DNA of 64,000 nt from CALDTK01 sp965213735 (lineage in GTDB: Bacteria; Bacteroidota; Bacteroidia; Chitinophagales; Saprospiraceae), in contig CBDCAB010000006.1 in NCBI GenBank assembly GCA_965213735.1, forward strand, positions 1,240,001 through 1,304,000, written 5' to 3'. The notes under the pieces were generated by a model. That model was not told the origin of the DNA and did no database searches. It saw only the letters and a list, made by a program, of their open reading frames with translations. Both the position numbers and the translations under genes were made by a program. Positions 1-9,727 of this stretch are shown here, piece after piece. Position 1 is the first letter of the stretch. The number at the start of each line of letters is the position of its first letter.

Positions 1-3000
1 ACCGTCCCACTAGAAGTCGAAACGGGTGCTTGCCAGACGCCATTGATCGCAAACTGCACTTGTGTCTGCGTCGCTTCAGAGGCTACATCCAGGTGAATGA
101 TGCCATTGCTTTGCCCGCAGGTCGCGTCAGTCGCAACAGCGGCTTGCGTTAAGGCTGGATAGGCGAGGTATACAACTACTTGAGAAGTGGTTGACTGATT
201 GCCACAGTGGTCGGTAGCCGTCCACGTGCGGGTGACTGTCCGCTCGTTGGTACCAGGATTAGTCACTTCAGCGAGTGATGGTCCATCCAGAATTGGCGCT
301 GCATCGCAATTATCCAGTAAGGTCGGATCATCTACAGGAACATTGACGTTTCCACAGACCGTCACCGGCGAATTAGGCTGGCTAAGTGTAGGCGGGGCAT
401 TATCAATAAATCTGTAGATACGCTCGGCACGGATATCCGTTCCACAAGCTGTCTCAGCAGACCAGGTTCTGGTTATCACAAAGTTTCCTGGACAGGATCC
501 TTCCGTTCGCACATCAACCGGTGTTATCTCTCCAAGATACGGACACTCAATGTCAATGATGTATGGATTAGACACCGGTACGGGAGCATCGCAAGGCAAG
601 GTCTGGCTTGGAGCTAAGCCATACACGGGCACTGAAGCGCCACAAATAAATACCTCCACACAAACTGCCCGCTCCACCCCATTTTCATCCCTTATTCTCA
701 CAGATATATTATCGCGACCGTAGGCTTCAGGCTTGGCGTCGTAGGTAAAGGTGAGGGCAGATTTTATTTTTGCTGTACCATAGGATGCGTTGTTGCTAAT
801 CTCGACGATTTCAATCATTGATCCGCAGGACTGGGCGTCTATAGTATGCTCAAAGGAGTCGCCGCCGCACACGCGAGGGATCTCATAGCGTGCACTTGGA
901 GAATTAGTCGCAGGATCGTTGACTTCAATCTCTTGTGAGAAGGAAGTGAGATAACCGTAGGTGCCGGAAGCGCCGCTCTTGCCGATAAGCAGGCTGGCTT
1001 GAAAGCGCTCAGCCGCTTGAAGGGTATTGAGCGGCGCAAGTGAAGTGTTGTTAACGACTATACTCGTTAGCGCGGAATTGCCAGCGACAGGCTTAATTAT
1101 TACGTCGGGGTCTTGCGACAAGGCATTTCCATTAAGCATTACTGAGCTGAGTGCATCTGTGGGTATGACCAGGTTTAAATTGTGATCGTCATCAATATTT
1201 CCGGTCGGAAACGTGAGAAAGGTGTTGCCTCGACAATCACCGGTGGCTGATGCCAAACCCATACCTACTTCATTGTTTATGGAGATCCCGGAGAAGTGGA
1301 ACACATAGGCAGGTCTGCTTGTAGAGATTAGGTGAGCATCGCCATTCGAGCCGGTGATCATAACTTTTTCCCATTCACCCGCATCCAGAGTGGCAAGGAT
1401 TGCAGGACTGCCATCGAGCCTTACCTCAGTATCATTGGCAGTAGCGACTACCACGGCGTAGTGTTGGTTGTTAAGACCTTTATGTTTTACCAGCACATAT
1501 TCAGTGCCCACGTAGCATTCGGGTACAAGTTGGTCTATACCTGCATCCAAGCCTGATGCGCAGACGTTGGTATGCTGCGAGCCAGACACCACCGTGATAG
1601 CTTTGTCTGAAATCACGCCGAGACCACTGACAGTTTGATTTGTCAAATCATCTCTGACCAAATAGGTTTCACCCCGATCAAGAACGACGGTATGAGGTGA
1701 ACTTATTCCACCAGCTAAAGTGAGCGCCGTCTCATCCCACTCGAAAGATATGGTCGTATTATCCTCTGTAGCCATAGCCGACACAAAGTGATATTCACCT
1801 TTCTCGAGGGCATTACTTCCCACCAAACTGCCATTGCAGAGGTACTGCGCAACTTGTGAGCCCGCTCGGAACTTGTTTCCAAGTGCCTGTTGACCCTTTA
1901 TAGTTACTAGAGCTTTATTATAAATACCACTAATATTATAGAGAACTTGAATAGGTTGATCTGACTCAACTATTATTCCTTTTCCAGTTTCAATCTGGTT
2001 GTAGCCAAGCGTCTGTCCCAGATCTTTCGTCAAATCTACTTTTGCTACGGTGGTGCTGGTGATTGTTACGTCTTCAATTGCAGTACCATCACTTTTGTAG
2101 ATCCTCACGTTGGCCTCAGGAGTAGAGGTTGAGATAGTGAGGTAGCTCGGTCCGTGGTAGGTTGTGCCGCTGCCATCATTCATTTGCCACATAGGAGGCA
2201 TATAGTAGCGGATAGCATCTCCACAGATAACTGTCTCAGCCACCACGCAAGAGGTACAATCGGAGTCGCGATCATCTATGCGCCCGTCGTTATCATCATC
2301 GATTCCGTTGTCACAGATCTCTGTGCCTGTTACTTCAAATGCAGCACTGACATTGGTAATGGTTTGGTCGGCGAGAAGGCTTAAATGAGGCGTGCGAAGT
2401 GTGAGTGGATCAAACTTGCTGTCATTTTGCTGCGTAAGTAGAGTGGCTCCGTTTGGCAATTCGAGTTCGATGTATACTGGCTCTGCATTGATATAATTAA
2501 ACAAGTAGAAGCCAGGGTTGCCGTAGGGATCGTCTTGCGAGATGGTCTCACTAAGTTGCTGACCTGTTGCGACGCTGAAGGTTCGGAGTGTGACACCATT
2601 GAGGCCGAAGCTGTTAGGTTCGTTGCGGTACTGCGAGTTGTCAGCATCGTTCCAGATGTAGCCGCTAATGGCTGATTTGCCCGATTTCTTTTGTCCTAGA
2701 TCGATGTCCCGGATGTCATTATCAGCACTAATTCGCAGAAGCGGCGTCATACCCACCGAAACGCCATCGATTGATTTAGACTCGAAGTCATTATCATCAT
2801 CTGGAAATCCAACCCGAAAGGCAGACACGCGCTTGGTGGGAAGGAGGTAGCCCACGATATAGTAATCGCCTGATTGGAGGTCGGTAAAAAGGTAGTCCGA
2901 TCCATCGCTAGTGGAGATGCGCTCGTCGATTTTGCGGTCGAGCTGCGGGTTGCGAATGCCATCGCCATTGTCGCGGTACAGGTCGAGGCGTGATCCTCCT

Positions 3001-5246
3001 AAAGCAGGTTCGCTGCTGCTGTAGACGCCGTCGCCATCATTATCAGCCCAAACTCGACCTGAAATAACGCCAGCTGCTCCAGCCTCGCCAGCATCAATCG
3101 AGCAGTAGAGGGCAAAGTAAATTTCAGCTGCAGGATTAGAGATATACATTCTCGCTGACACCGCACCTGCTGGAGCTACTGCTCGGTAGACGAGCTCTTG
3201 CCACTCGCTAGCAAATGCGGCTGTTGCAAAGCTTTCGGAGCTGAGTATAGCTCCATTGACATCGTGCCAAGTGAGCCGCAGTGTCGTGGGAGAACTCGTT
3301 TGATTGGCCCCATACAAGTTGAGACGGTTGCGATAGCTTTGACCCTCCTGCACATCAAATGAGGTGTAGACTTCTGTACTCGACAACCTAAAGCCATCGA
3401 CGCCATCATGGTAACCTGGCTCAAACTGACCTCCGTCATTTTCATTGGTGCGAGTCCAGGAGGTGATCTGTTCACCGTCTGCCAGACAGCCTACAGAACG
3501 CGAAGCTCCGGTGGCTATGCAGACATCATCGAGCCAAAATGCTCCTGCTCCGGGTGCCCAGATTAGTTGCGCCTGAACGGCATTTGCAGGCGCAATGAGG
3601 CGAAACTCGTAATCTTGCCAACCAGTACCTGCCAGACTCCAGGGCACTGGCTCCTGACGAATGACTTGATTGTTGGCGTCAACCCATCTTACTTCATTGC
3701 GCAAATTGAGGTCTGGGCGCCTGTCATTGAGTCGATAGTTAAGAAAATACTCCTCACTCGGCTGAACCTCGAGTCGCCCAGTTGCGAGCCAGCCGCCATC
3801 CACGGCAAGTGCAGCGTCACCGGCATCAGATATCACTTCAACACTCACGTTGGATCCTGAATTCCAACCAGCTTCACCGAAGTCAAAGCCCCCATTGACA
3901 TTTAAGCAGGCCCCCGTTGGCTGCAGCGTAGACATCCAACACAAGTCATCAATGTACATGGGTTCGCTATCAGCAGAGACGCGTAAGGTTACCGCAATAG
4001 CATTACTCGGAGCTGTAACCGTAAATGACTGCTGTTCCCAGCGCTTGGGATTTTTTACATTACCAACTGCTTGTGTAGAAATTAATCCTCCAGGTCCACG
4101 CCAGAGCAGCTCAATGATTTCATTATCATTTTTATCAGCTCCATACAGCATGTACGTGAAATCATATTCTACATCACCAACGATATTTATCCAGGTTCGT
4201 ATTTGTCCATCCTTTTGCAGAGCAACGCACTGTCGGCCATTGTATACACCTGCTGATACATCCCCGACGCTGGCCCATCCATGTAAGCCATTGCTGAAAT
4301 TACCATTCGGAACTGTGCAGCTCGTGGCGGGATTATCTATTGGAGTCAAGCAGACATTGTCGAGCATAAAATCCTTGTCCTCCTCCGTAGAAAATTCTAA
4401 GGTGAGCTTTGCCTCTCCTGCGCGACTGAATATGACGCCATTTATCTCATGCCAGCTTCGCCCGGTATTGCCTGCATAGACCTGTGACTGCTGAGTGTCG
4501 TCATCGCCCCACCAGAATTTAGCGCGAACAATTCTTTCCGAATTCACGTCAAACGTCAACTGATAATCTGTAAGTGGATCTACCTCCACTGTCTGCCTTA
4601 TATAGCCATCTCGCACTACTGCTCTACCAAAGTATGGCACCACGTAACCACCAGGATTAGCATCATATTCCCAATCTTGCAGACCAGAGCTAAAATCATA
4701 ATTTAATACCTTACATTCAGATGTGGTATTAACCTCTGTGGACTTGACGCATAGATTGTCAACATAGATTTTCTCATCTTCGAGATTCTCGATGTACCAA
4801 ACGGCACGCGCTGCTAACAGTGGCGCGTAGGCGATGAAGGTTTCGCTTTTCCACTCCTCTTCGAACGATTTGGTAGCAAGTACAGTAGAGCTGAGCAGGT
4901 TGCCAAAGGCGCTGTACCAAAGCACTCCAATGCGTGCTTTATCATCTCCTCCCCTCTTCCCGTAAGTATCGAGCATAAATTCATACCCTCGACTCGGTTT
5001 GACGTCAAATTCGGTAGCTATGTAAACGTCTTCATCCTCGATTGCGAGCACCTTGTTTCGACCGCCTTTGTTCTCAATTTTTATTTCATCGTCTTCGTTG
5101 GTCGTCCACCCGCTATAACTCCCATCGGCAAAGTTAGAGCGGCTGTTGAGGCAACTGCTGACAGTGGCTTCCGCACTTTCCTCGCCCACACCAACGCTTA
5201 TCAGCATCAGTAGCGCCGTGGCTAGATACGAAAGTGTGTTCAGCAT
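1..5246 (-). CDS. Giant secreted multidomain surface protein (5' part; runs off the left edge)
   Basis: An uninterrupted minus-strand frame of 1748 codons starts at the ATG at 5246 and leaves the window without a stop. Residues 1-27 form a signal peptide (hydrophobic ATALLMLISVGVG). Residues about 35-700 hold four or five similar jelly-roll modules, each with F..G...W openings and ending in a D(N/D)(L/V)C strand, resembling carbohydrate-binding or DUF642-type modules. SdrD/B-like modules follow near residues 726 (SGRVWADNDGDGV) and 859 (SGYIWNDADN), then a calcium-type repeat near 979 (DNGIDDDNDGRIDD). Residues about 1005-1400 resemble the IgGFc-binding N-terminal domain, and Ig/HYR-like domains run to the edge. 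Such proteins in Bacteroidota are usually exported by the type IX system; its C-terminal tag would lie outside the window. Probable adhesin or surface polymer-binding protein; ligand unknown. It lies 111 bp downstream of terC on the same strand. Confidence 0.85.
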   Translation of the reverse strand, partial: MLNTLSYLATALLMLISVGVGEESAEATVSSCLNSRSNFADGSYSGWTTNEDDEIKIENKGGRNKVLAIEDEDVYIATEFDVKPSRGYEFMLDTYGKRGGDDKARIGVLWYSAFGNLLSSTVLATKSFEEEWKSETFIAYAPLLAARAVWYIENLEDEKIYVDNLCVKSTEVNTTSECKVLNYDFSSGLQDWEYDANPGGYVVPYFGRAVVRDGYIRQTVEVDPLTDYQLTFDVNSERIVRAKFWWGDDDTQQSQVYAGNTGRSWHEINGVIFSRAGEAKLTLEFSTEEDKDFMLDNVCLTPIDNPATSCTVPNGNFSNGLHGWASVGDVSAGVYNGRQCVALQKDGQIRTWINIVGDVEYDFTYMLYGADKNDNEIIELLWRGPGGLISTQAVGNVKNPKRWEQQSFTVTAPSNAIAVTLRVSADSEPMYIDDLCWMSTLQPTGACLNVNGGFDFGEAGWNSGSNVSVEVISDAGDAALAVDGGWLATGRLEVQPSEEYFLNYRLNDRRPDLNLRNEVRWVDANNQVIRQEPVPWSLAGTGWQDYEFRLIAPANAVQAQLIWAPGAGAFWLDDVCIATGASRSVGCLADGEQITSWTRTNENDGGQFEPGYHDGVDGFRLSSTEVYTSFDVQEGQSYRNRLNLYGANQTSSPTTLRLTWHDVNGAILSSESFATAAFASEWQELVYRAVAPAGAVSARMYISNPAAEIYFALYCSIDAGEAGAAGVISGRVWADNDGDGVYSSSEPALGGSRLDLYRDNGDGIRNPQLDRKIDERISTSDGSDYLFTDLQSGDYYIVGYLLPTKRVSAFRVGFPDDDNDFESKSIDGVSVGMTPLLRISADNDIRDIDLGQKKSGKSAISGYIWNDADNSQYRNEPNSFGLNGVTLRTFSVATGQQLSETISQDDPYGNPGFYLFNYINAEPVYIELELPNGATLLTQQNDSKFDPLTLRTPHLSLLADQTITNVSAAFEVTGTEICDNGIDDDNDGRIDDRDSDCTSCVVAETVICGDAIRYYMPPMWQMNDGSGTTYHGPSYLTISTSTPEANVRIYKSDGTAIEDVTITSTTVAKVDLTKDLGQTLGYNQIETGKGIIVESDQPIQVLYNISGIYNKALVTIKGQQALGNKFRAGSQVAQYLCNGSLVGSNALEKGEYHFVSAMATEDNTTISFEWDETALTLAGGISSPHTVVLDRGETYLVRDDLTNQTVSGLGVISDKAITVVSGSQHTNVCASGLDAGIDQLVPECYVGTEYVLVKHKGLNNQHYAVVVATANDTEVRLDGSPAILATLDAGEWEKVMITGSNGDAHLISTSRPAYVFHFSGISINNEVGMGLASATGDCRGNTFLTFPTGNIDDDHNLNLVIPTDALSSVMLNGNALSQDPDVIIKPVAGNSALTSIVVNNTSLAPLNTLQAAERFQASLLIGKSGASGTYGYLTSFSQEIEVNDPATNSPSARYEIPRVCGGDSFEHTIDAQSCGSMIEIVEISNNASYGTAKIKSALTFTYDAKPEAYGRDNISVRIRDENGVERAVCVEVFICGASVPVYGLAPSQTLPCDAPVPVSNPYIIDIECPYLGEITPVDVRTEGSCPGNFVITRTWSAETACGTDIRAERIYRFIDNAPPTLSQPNSPVTVCGNVNVPVDDPTLLDNCDAAPILDGPSLAEVTNPGTNERTVTRTWTATDHCGNQSTTSQVVVYLAYPALTQAAVATDATCGQSNGIIHLDVASEATQTQVQFAINGVWQAPVSTSSGT

Positions 5247-5357
5247 AGATGTGGCTCGCCCAGAGCATGATGAATCCAGGGATGAGCTTGCACATTTTGC
5301 GCCAAACGCCGGCGCTTACCCTATAGAAGGTAAACTTTCTACTCTGTGAGGTGCCAA

Positions 5358-6227
5358 CTAAGCATCTTGAATGAGACCTTTCTTGGCAGCTTCTTCAGCA
5401 TAGCCGTGGAGCTGCACGGGATGATCTGCCTTCTTGCGCAGCTTCATGTTGAGAAACTCTACGCCAAGGGAAAAGGCTATAGCGAAGTAGAGATAGCCCT
5501 TAGGAATTGCTCCTACTTGCGAGCCAGCTACCTCGAGGTGACCCAAGTGTGCACCCTCTGCTAGCAGGGTAAAGCCGATCAAGATCAAGAACGCCATGCC
5601 TAGCATTTGCACTGTAGGGTTCTTGTTGACAAATCTGGCTACGGGTGTAGCACCCATTACCATTACCACCACACTCAGCACTACCGCGATAATCATGATC
5701 GGCAGCGCACCTACGAGCCCGTTGGTCATGCCCACCGCGGTGAGAATAGAATCAAAGGAGAAGACTATGTTGATGATGGTGATTTGTACCACGATGCTCG
5801 AAAATGTGGCCCCTCTTCCAGGAGTTTCTCCCTCTGATTGTTCGCCAGCATGACCGTCGAGTTTGTGGTGAATCTCGGTAGTAGCTTTATAGATCAGGAA
5901 TATACCTCCTGCAAAGAGAATGAGTGCTTGGCCAGTAAAGCCAAAATTCAGAAAATCGCTGTGGTAGCTCAGCCATGGCTGCTGCAGACTAGTAAGCCAA
6001 CTGATGCCGAACAGGAGGATGATGCGCAAAATCATCGCCAGTGCCAGGCCGATATTGGTCGCTTTGCGCTGCTGGTTTTCCGGCAGCTTGTTGGCAGCAA
6101 TAGAGATAAAGATGATATTGTCTATGCCGAGTACGATCTCCAAAAAGGTCAGCGTGAGCAAGCTCATCCATACTGCGGCAGACGCAAAATCAGGGAACAC
6201 CATTTCCATGGCGTAAGAATACTTCAT
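5358..6227 (-). CDS. TerC family integral membrane protein
   Basis: A 289-residue hydrophobic protein with the TerC hallmark FLEIVLGIDNIIFI near residue 30 and a second conserved INIVFSFDSILTA segment near residue 155. The paired acidic residues within membrane helices are typical of the family and are thought to take part in metal-ion movement. About seven membrane segments are visible. Homologues are linked to manganese export or to metal loading of exported proteins; which applies here cannot be told. Translation may start at 6227 or at the internal ATG at 6209, since both precede the first helix. It is divergent from the DUF6495 gene. Confidence 0.9.
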   Translation of the reverse strand: MKYSYAMEMVFPDFASAAVWMSLLTLTFLEIVLGIDNIIFISIAANKLPENQQRKATNIGLALAMILRIILLFGISWLTSLQQPWLSYHSDFLNFGFTGQALILFAGGIFLIYKATTEIHHKLDGHAGEQSEGETPGRGATFSSIVVQITIINIVFSFDSILTAVGMTNGLVGALPIMIIAVVLSVVVMVMGATPVARFVNKNPTVQMLGMAFLILIGFTLLAEGAHLGHLEVAGSQVGAIPKGYLYFAIAFSLGVEFLNMKLRKKADHPVQLHGYAEEAAKKGLIQDA

Positions 6228-6291
6228 CTAGCCTGGGCGGTTCAAACCATCTTTTCAAGACTTAGCACGTTGACTGCTCAAAGCCCTTGAC

Positions 6292-6792
6292 TTGAAATAC
6301 CGCCGCCTCCACCGAGCAGAACTTGAAGAGCTTGAACAGCAATTCATCGTTTTTCTCGCCGCACAAGGTGTCCCGGCTGAAGATTGGGTGAGCATGAAGC
6401 TCCAAGATGAGGAGCGGGCAAATGCACTCATCGATGCGTTTAGTGAAGCCGTATTCGCTCGCATCCTGCCTCAGGTGAGCTACCTCATTCAGTACGCCGA
6501 ACGCTCCTTGTTAACTTACCGCTGCGGGCCTGAAATGCTTGCAGTGCGTGGTATTCTAGTAAAAGGAGGTCCACCATTTAATTTCGACCCCGATGAAGAG
6601 GCGCACGAGTTGGCCAGACGAATTGCGGAAAGTGAATCTAAAATGAAGCTCATCAGTGGCGAGCGTCCTTACAAAGCAGCACGGGAAGAGGAAATATATA
6701 AACTCATGGAGGCAGGTGCGCTAATAGCTGATAATGCCGATCTCTTCGACTTTCTTGAGCAACTTGGCAAGCCTTCAGCTACTGAATTATGA
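6292..6792 (+). CDS. DUF6495 family protein
   Basis: A 166-residue soluble, acidic protein. I assign it to DUF6495, a family of unknown function common in Bacteroidota, from its opening KYRRL...ELEELEQQFIVFLA and its overall length. No catalytic motif is visible. The start is a TTG at 6292, chosen because it gives the family-typical MKYRRL opening and there is no ATG nearby. The stop overlaps the start of the downstream hydrolase by 4 bases (ATGA), so the two are probably translationally coupled. Confidence 0.8.
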   Translation: MKYRRLHRAELEELEQQFIVFLAAQGVPAEDWVSMKLQDEERANALIDAFSEAVFARILPQVSYLIQYAERSLLTYRCGPEMLAVRGILVKGGPPFNFDPDEEAHELARRIAESESKMKLISGERPYKAAREEEIYKLMEAGALIADNADLFDFLEQLGKPSATEL

Positions 6793-7544
6793 ACTTCTGG
6801 CACGCTGCCCGTGACTTACTCGCCATAGCCCCTTATCATAGAGCGCTCAGTGCCCTTTCGAGCGACGTCGAATGGGAAAGGTCCACCTACGGAAATCATG
6901 CACGCCAGTATGCGCTCGTGGCGAAGCAGCGCGATCCTTTAGCTCCGGTGGCGGTGTACTTTCATGGCGGAGGCTGGCAATTTGGATCGCCTGAGTTGCT
7001 ACAAGCTTTTGGTGCGTATTTCTACGCACGGGGCTTTACGGTTTGGCTGCCGAGTCACCGACGTTTGCCGCGTTTTGGCGGAAGCAGAATAGTCGCTGAT
7101 GCCTTTGCTGCCTTACATCACATCCAAGCAGCACAACCCTTGCCGCCTCACTTGCTGCTGGGAGGGATGTCGAGTGGAGGCCATCTAGCAGCTTTATGCG
7201 CCTTGCGGCAAAACGAGTGGCTCGAGCGTGGCTCGGTGCAGGGCCTGCTGCTGTGTGGAGCGCCGCTGAGCCTGCACCACCTCGGGCACAGTCCTACGCG
7301 CATTCGTTTTGCCGGAAGGCGGAGTAATTCAGCTTTCGCAAAACTCGACCCGATGACTCACCTCAGCACCAGTGCTGTAGATATACCCACAGTTGTCATT
7401 CATGGTACTCACGATGGGCTGGTGCCTTACGCCTGCAGCCAGGCCTTTGTCGAGGAGGCTAAAAGCAGAGGTTGGACAGACATACGGCTTGTAACGCTGC
7501 CCGCAGGCACTCACCTCGATGCTGCCTGCTGGATATGGCCTTGA
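6789..7544 (+). CDS. Alpha/beta hydrolase (esterase/lipase, HSL-like)
   Basis: A 251-residue hydrolase. It has the oxyanion-hole motif HGGGW near residue 58, the nucleophile elbow GMSSGG near residue 126 (Ser nucleophile), a likely acid Asp in HGTHDGLVP near 208, and the catalytic His in AGTHLDA close to the C-terminus. The HGGG box points to the hormone-sensitive lipase/carboxylesterase group. No signal peptide is seen, so it is probably cytosolic. The substrate is unknown. It is coupled to DUF6495 by a 4-base overlap, and its 3' end overlaps convergent holA by 34 bases. Confidence 0.85.
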   Translation: MNFWHAARDLLAIAPYHRALSALSSDVEWERSTYGNHARQYALVAKQRDPLAPVAVYFHGGGWQFGSPELLQAFGAYFYARGFTVWLPSHRRLPRFGGSRIVADAFAALHHIQAAQPLPPHLLLGGMSSGGHLAALCALRQNEWLERGSVQGLLLCGAPLSLHHLGHSPTRIRFAGRRSNSAFAKLDPMTHLSTSAVDIPTVVIHGTHDGLVPYACSQAFVEEAKSRGWTDIRLVTLPAGTHLDAACWIWP

Positions 7545-8572
7545 GCCGCGGCTATACCGACGATGCGCTCCACCAGCTCGAGCGTTAACTGACCGCCATT
7601 GCCCATGCTGAGGTTGTACTCTACGCCTTTGCTGCGCAGGTCGTACTCGGCGAGCAACTCCAGCGTGTCCATGAGCTGCGATTTGCTCCAGCGGGCGGCT
7701 GCTTGCCTAATTTTACCCAAGCGAAAGCCGCTGTTGATGCCGGTCGCCTCCATTTGAACTGACTCGCTTTGGTTCAGCACATCATGCACCGCGAACAGCC
7801 CGGCAAAGTAGCCGTACATACTGGCCAGTGTCAGCGGCAGAGGATGCTCTCGCTCGTTTTGCGAAAGCGCATACCCTATCTGCACTGCCCGCTCAAACTC
7901 CTTGCTGCCGATAGCATCCTGCAATTCGAATAGATTGAATTGCCGACTGATGCCCACGTGCGTTTCTACATCCTGGGCAGTGATGGCCCTATCCGCAGGC
8001 ACATTAATAAACAACTTCTCCAGCGCACCAGCAAGCACCACGAGATCGGTGCCGAGGTACTCAGCCAGCAAGTCAGTGACCCCCGCATCAGCCTTCAGCT
8101 TGCGCCGGGACAACTCACCTTTGATGAAATTAGGCACCTGATTGCTGTAGAGGGGCTTGCTCTCAAACACCACCCCAGCCTTCGCGATAGCCTTATAGAC
8201 GCGCGTATTTGCCTTCAGCTTTTTGCCGCGATAGGCCAATACCAACACAGTAGAGGGCACGGGTTTGGTGAGATAGCCTTCGAGCTGGGCAATGTCAGGC
8301 AAGTCTTGCGCCTCCTTTATAAGCACCAACTGGTGAGGCGACATCATGGGGTAGCGACTCGCGGCATCAATGACTTGACCAGGAGTGATATCGCGCCCGT
8401 AAAGCACCTGCTGATTAAAACTTTTGCTCGCTTCATCGATAGCCTTCGCCTCAAAAGCATCGACTAATAAATCAATAAAATATGGCTCCTGCCCGTGAAA
8501 CAGGTACACGGGCGAGAAGGCTTTGGATTTCAAATCAGCTAAGACGGCGGTATGCGATTTGGCGACAGGCAT
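7511..8572 (-). CDS. holA: DNA polymerase III subunit delta
   Basis: A 353-residue protein matching the delta subunit of the clamp loader, which opens the beta clamp during replication. The N-terminal region has the family pattern VYLFHGQEPYFID near residue 23, followed by an AAA+-like fold without a functional Walker A, as expected for delta. The segment DLVVLAGALEKLFI near residue 170 and C-terminal helical region with RQAAARWS near 290 also fit. The length is typical. The gene ends inside the convergent hydrolase and starts 18 bases after the hemH stop, so hemH-holA are probably cotranscribed. Confidence 0.93.
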   Translation of the reverse strand: MPVAKSHTAVLADLKSKAFSPVYLFHGQEPYFIDLLVDAFEAKAIDEASKSFNQQVLYGRDITPGQVIDAASRYPMMSPHQLVLIKEAQDLPDIAQLEGYLTKPVPSTVLVLAYRGKKLKANTRVYKAIAKAGVVFESKPLYSNQVPNFIKGELSRRKLKADAGVTDLLAEYLGTDLVVLAGALEKLFINVPADRAITAQDVETHVGISRQFNLFELQDAIGSKEFERAVQIGYALSQNEREHPLPLTLASMYGYFAGLFAVHDVLNQSESVQMEATGINSGFRLGKIRQAAARWSKSQLMDTLELLAEYDLRSKGVEYNLSMGNGGQLTLELVERIVGIAAAQGHIQQAASR

Positions 8573-8590
8573 AGGGCCGCCAAAGTAACG

Positions 8591-9640
8591 CTATGCGGTG
8601 GCGAGTTGAGGCTCCACGCAGCGTTGTCGAATCATGGCTGCGATAGCTTCGGCCCAGCGCATATTGTCATTGAGACTAGGCACTAGATCGAGCACCTCGC
8701 CTCCCAGCGCCTCAAATTCTTCTTTGTATTCCTCAGAAATTTCAATGACCGTCTCGAGGCAGTCGGCCGTGAACGCGGGGCAGAGCACCAGGAGCCGGGT
8801 ATTGCCGAGTTCGCGCCGCTGCCGAATGATGTCGCTCGTATACGGCTGTACCCAACGCTCAGGTCCGAGTCTACTCTGGAAGCAGATGGTGTAGCCATCT
8901 GCTGGCAGCGCTAAATCTGCGGCGATAGCGCGAGCAGTGGCATGGCATTGAGCCGAATAGCAATACTGATTGTGGGCTCCCATAGCTGCGCAACAAGCCT
9001 CAACTCGAGTGCAATGCTCATGTCGATCAGCTTTGCGGAGTTGGCGCTCGGGCAAACCGTGAAAGCTAAACAGCACGTGGTCGTAGCCTGCAATATCGAA
9101 GGCGCGGGCATTGTCCGCGAAGCAGCTGATCATCTCCGGGTGCTCGAAGTAGTCCCGTATCAGCACCGTTTCAGGTATATTTTCCTGTTCGCGAAGTACC
9201 CGCATCACCTCATCGTGGACGCTTCCCACAGTGGCACTTGCGTACTGTGGAAACAGCGAGAACACCACAAGTTTATCTACATCCTGCACCAACAGCTCCT
9301 CAATACTTGCGCTAATGGAGGGCGTCTGGTAGCGCATCGCCAGCCGCACCACATAGTCTGCTCCAAGGATTGCTTGCACTCGATCTGCCAGACTCTCGCC
9401 ATACACCTTGAGTGGACTGCCCTCAGCTGTCCATAGTTGCTGATAAAGTTTGGCCGAGCTGCCTGAGCGAAACGGAGCAATAAGGCCTTGCACGAGAGCC
9501 TGGCGGGCAACCCAGGGATAGTCGATGACCCTTCTATCGGTGAGAAATTCCCGCAAGTAGCGGTAGACATCATAGCGCGCAGGCGAGTCTGGAGTACCAA
9601 GGTTGACGATGAGTACGCCAGTTTTGCCATATCGAGCCAT
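8591..9640 (-). CDS. hemH: Ferrochelatase
   Basis: A 349-residue protein that inserts iron into protoporphyrin IX (or acts on coproporphyrin) in haem synthesis. It opens with the family signature GVLIVNLGTPDSP. The catalytic histidine lies in FSFHGLPERQ near residue 195 and the acidic metal-path residues in ISEEYKEEFEALG near 302. The cysteine-rich stretch near 215-235 is compatible with an additional metal site but is not diagnostic. It lies directly upstream of holA. The start at 9640 gives the usual short N-terminus. Confidence 0.95.
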   Translation of the reverse strand: MARYGKTGVLIVNLGTPDSPARYDVYRYLREFLTDRRVIDYPWVARQALVQGLIAPFRSGSSAKLYQQLWTAEGSPLKVYGESLADRVQAILGADYVVRLAMRYQTPSISASIEELLVQDVDKLVVFSLFPQYASATVGSVHDEVMRVLREQENIPETVLIRDYFEHPEMISCFADNARAFDIAGYDHVLFSFHGLPERQLRKADRHEHCTRVEACCAAMGAHNQYCYSAQCHATARAIAADLALPADGYTICFQSRLGPERWVQPYTSDIIRQRRELGNTRLLVLCPAFTADCLETVIEISEEYKEEFEALGGEVLDLVPSLNDNMRWAEAIAAMIRQRCVEPQLATA

Positions 9641-9727
9641 GCATGCGTGGGGTTATGCTTCACAAAGAAACTACGAACAGTCCTGGTTGCGTGACTACTG
9701 TCAGTTTGGTATCGTTATCCTTGCCCT

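Noticed and set aside
3850..4479. 209-residue plus-strand frame opposite the giant surface protein
   Set aside because: The minus strand is open across the whole region with clear domain structure; the plus-strand product is low-complexity and unlike any family.
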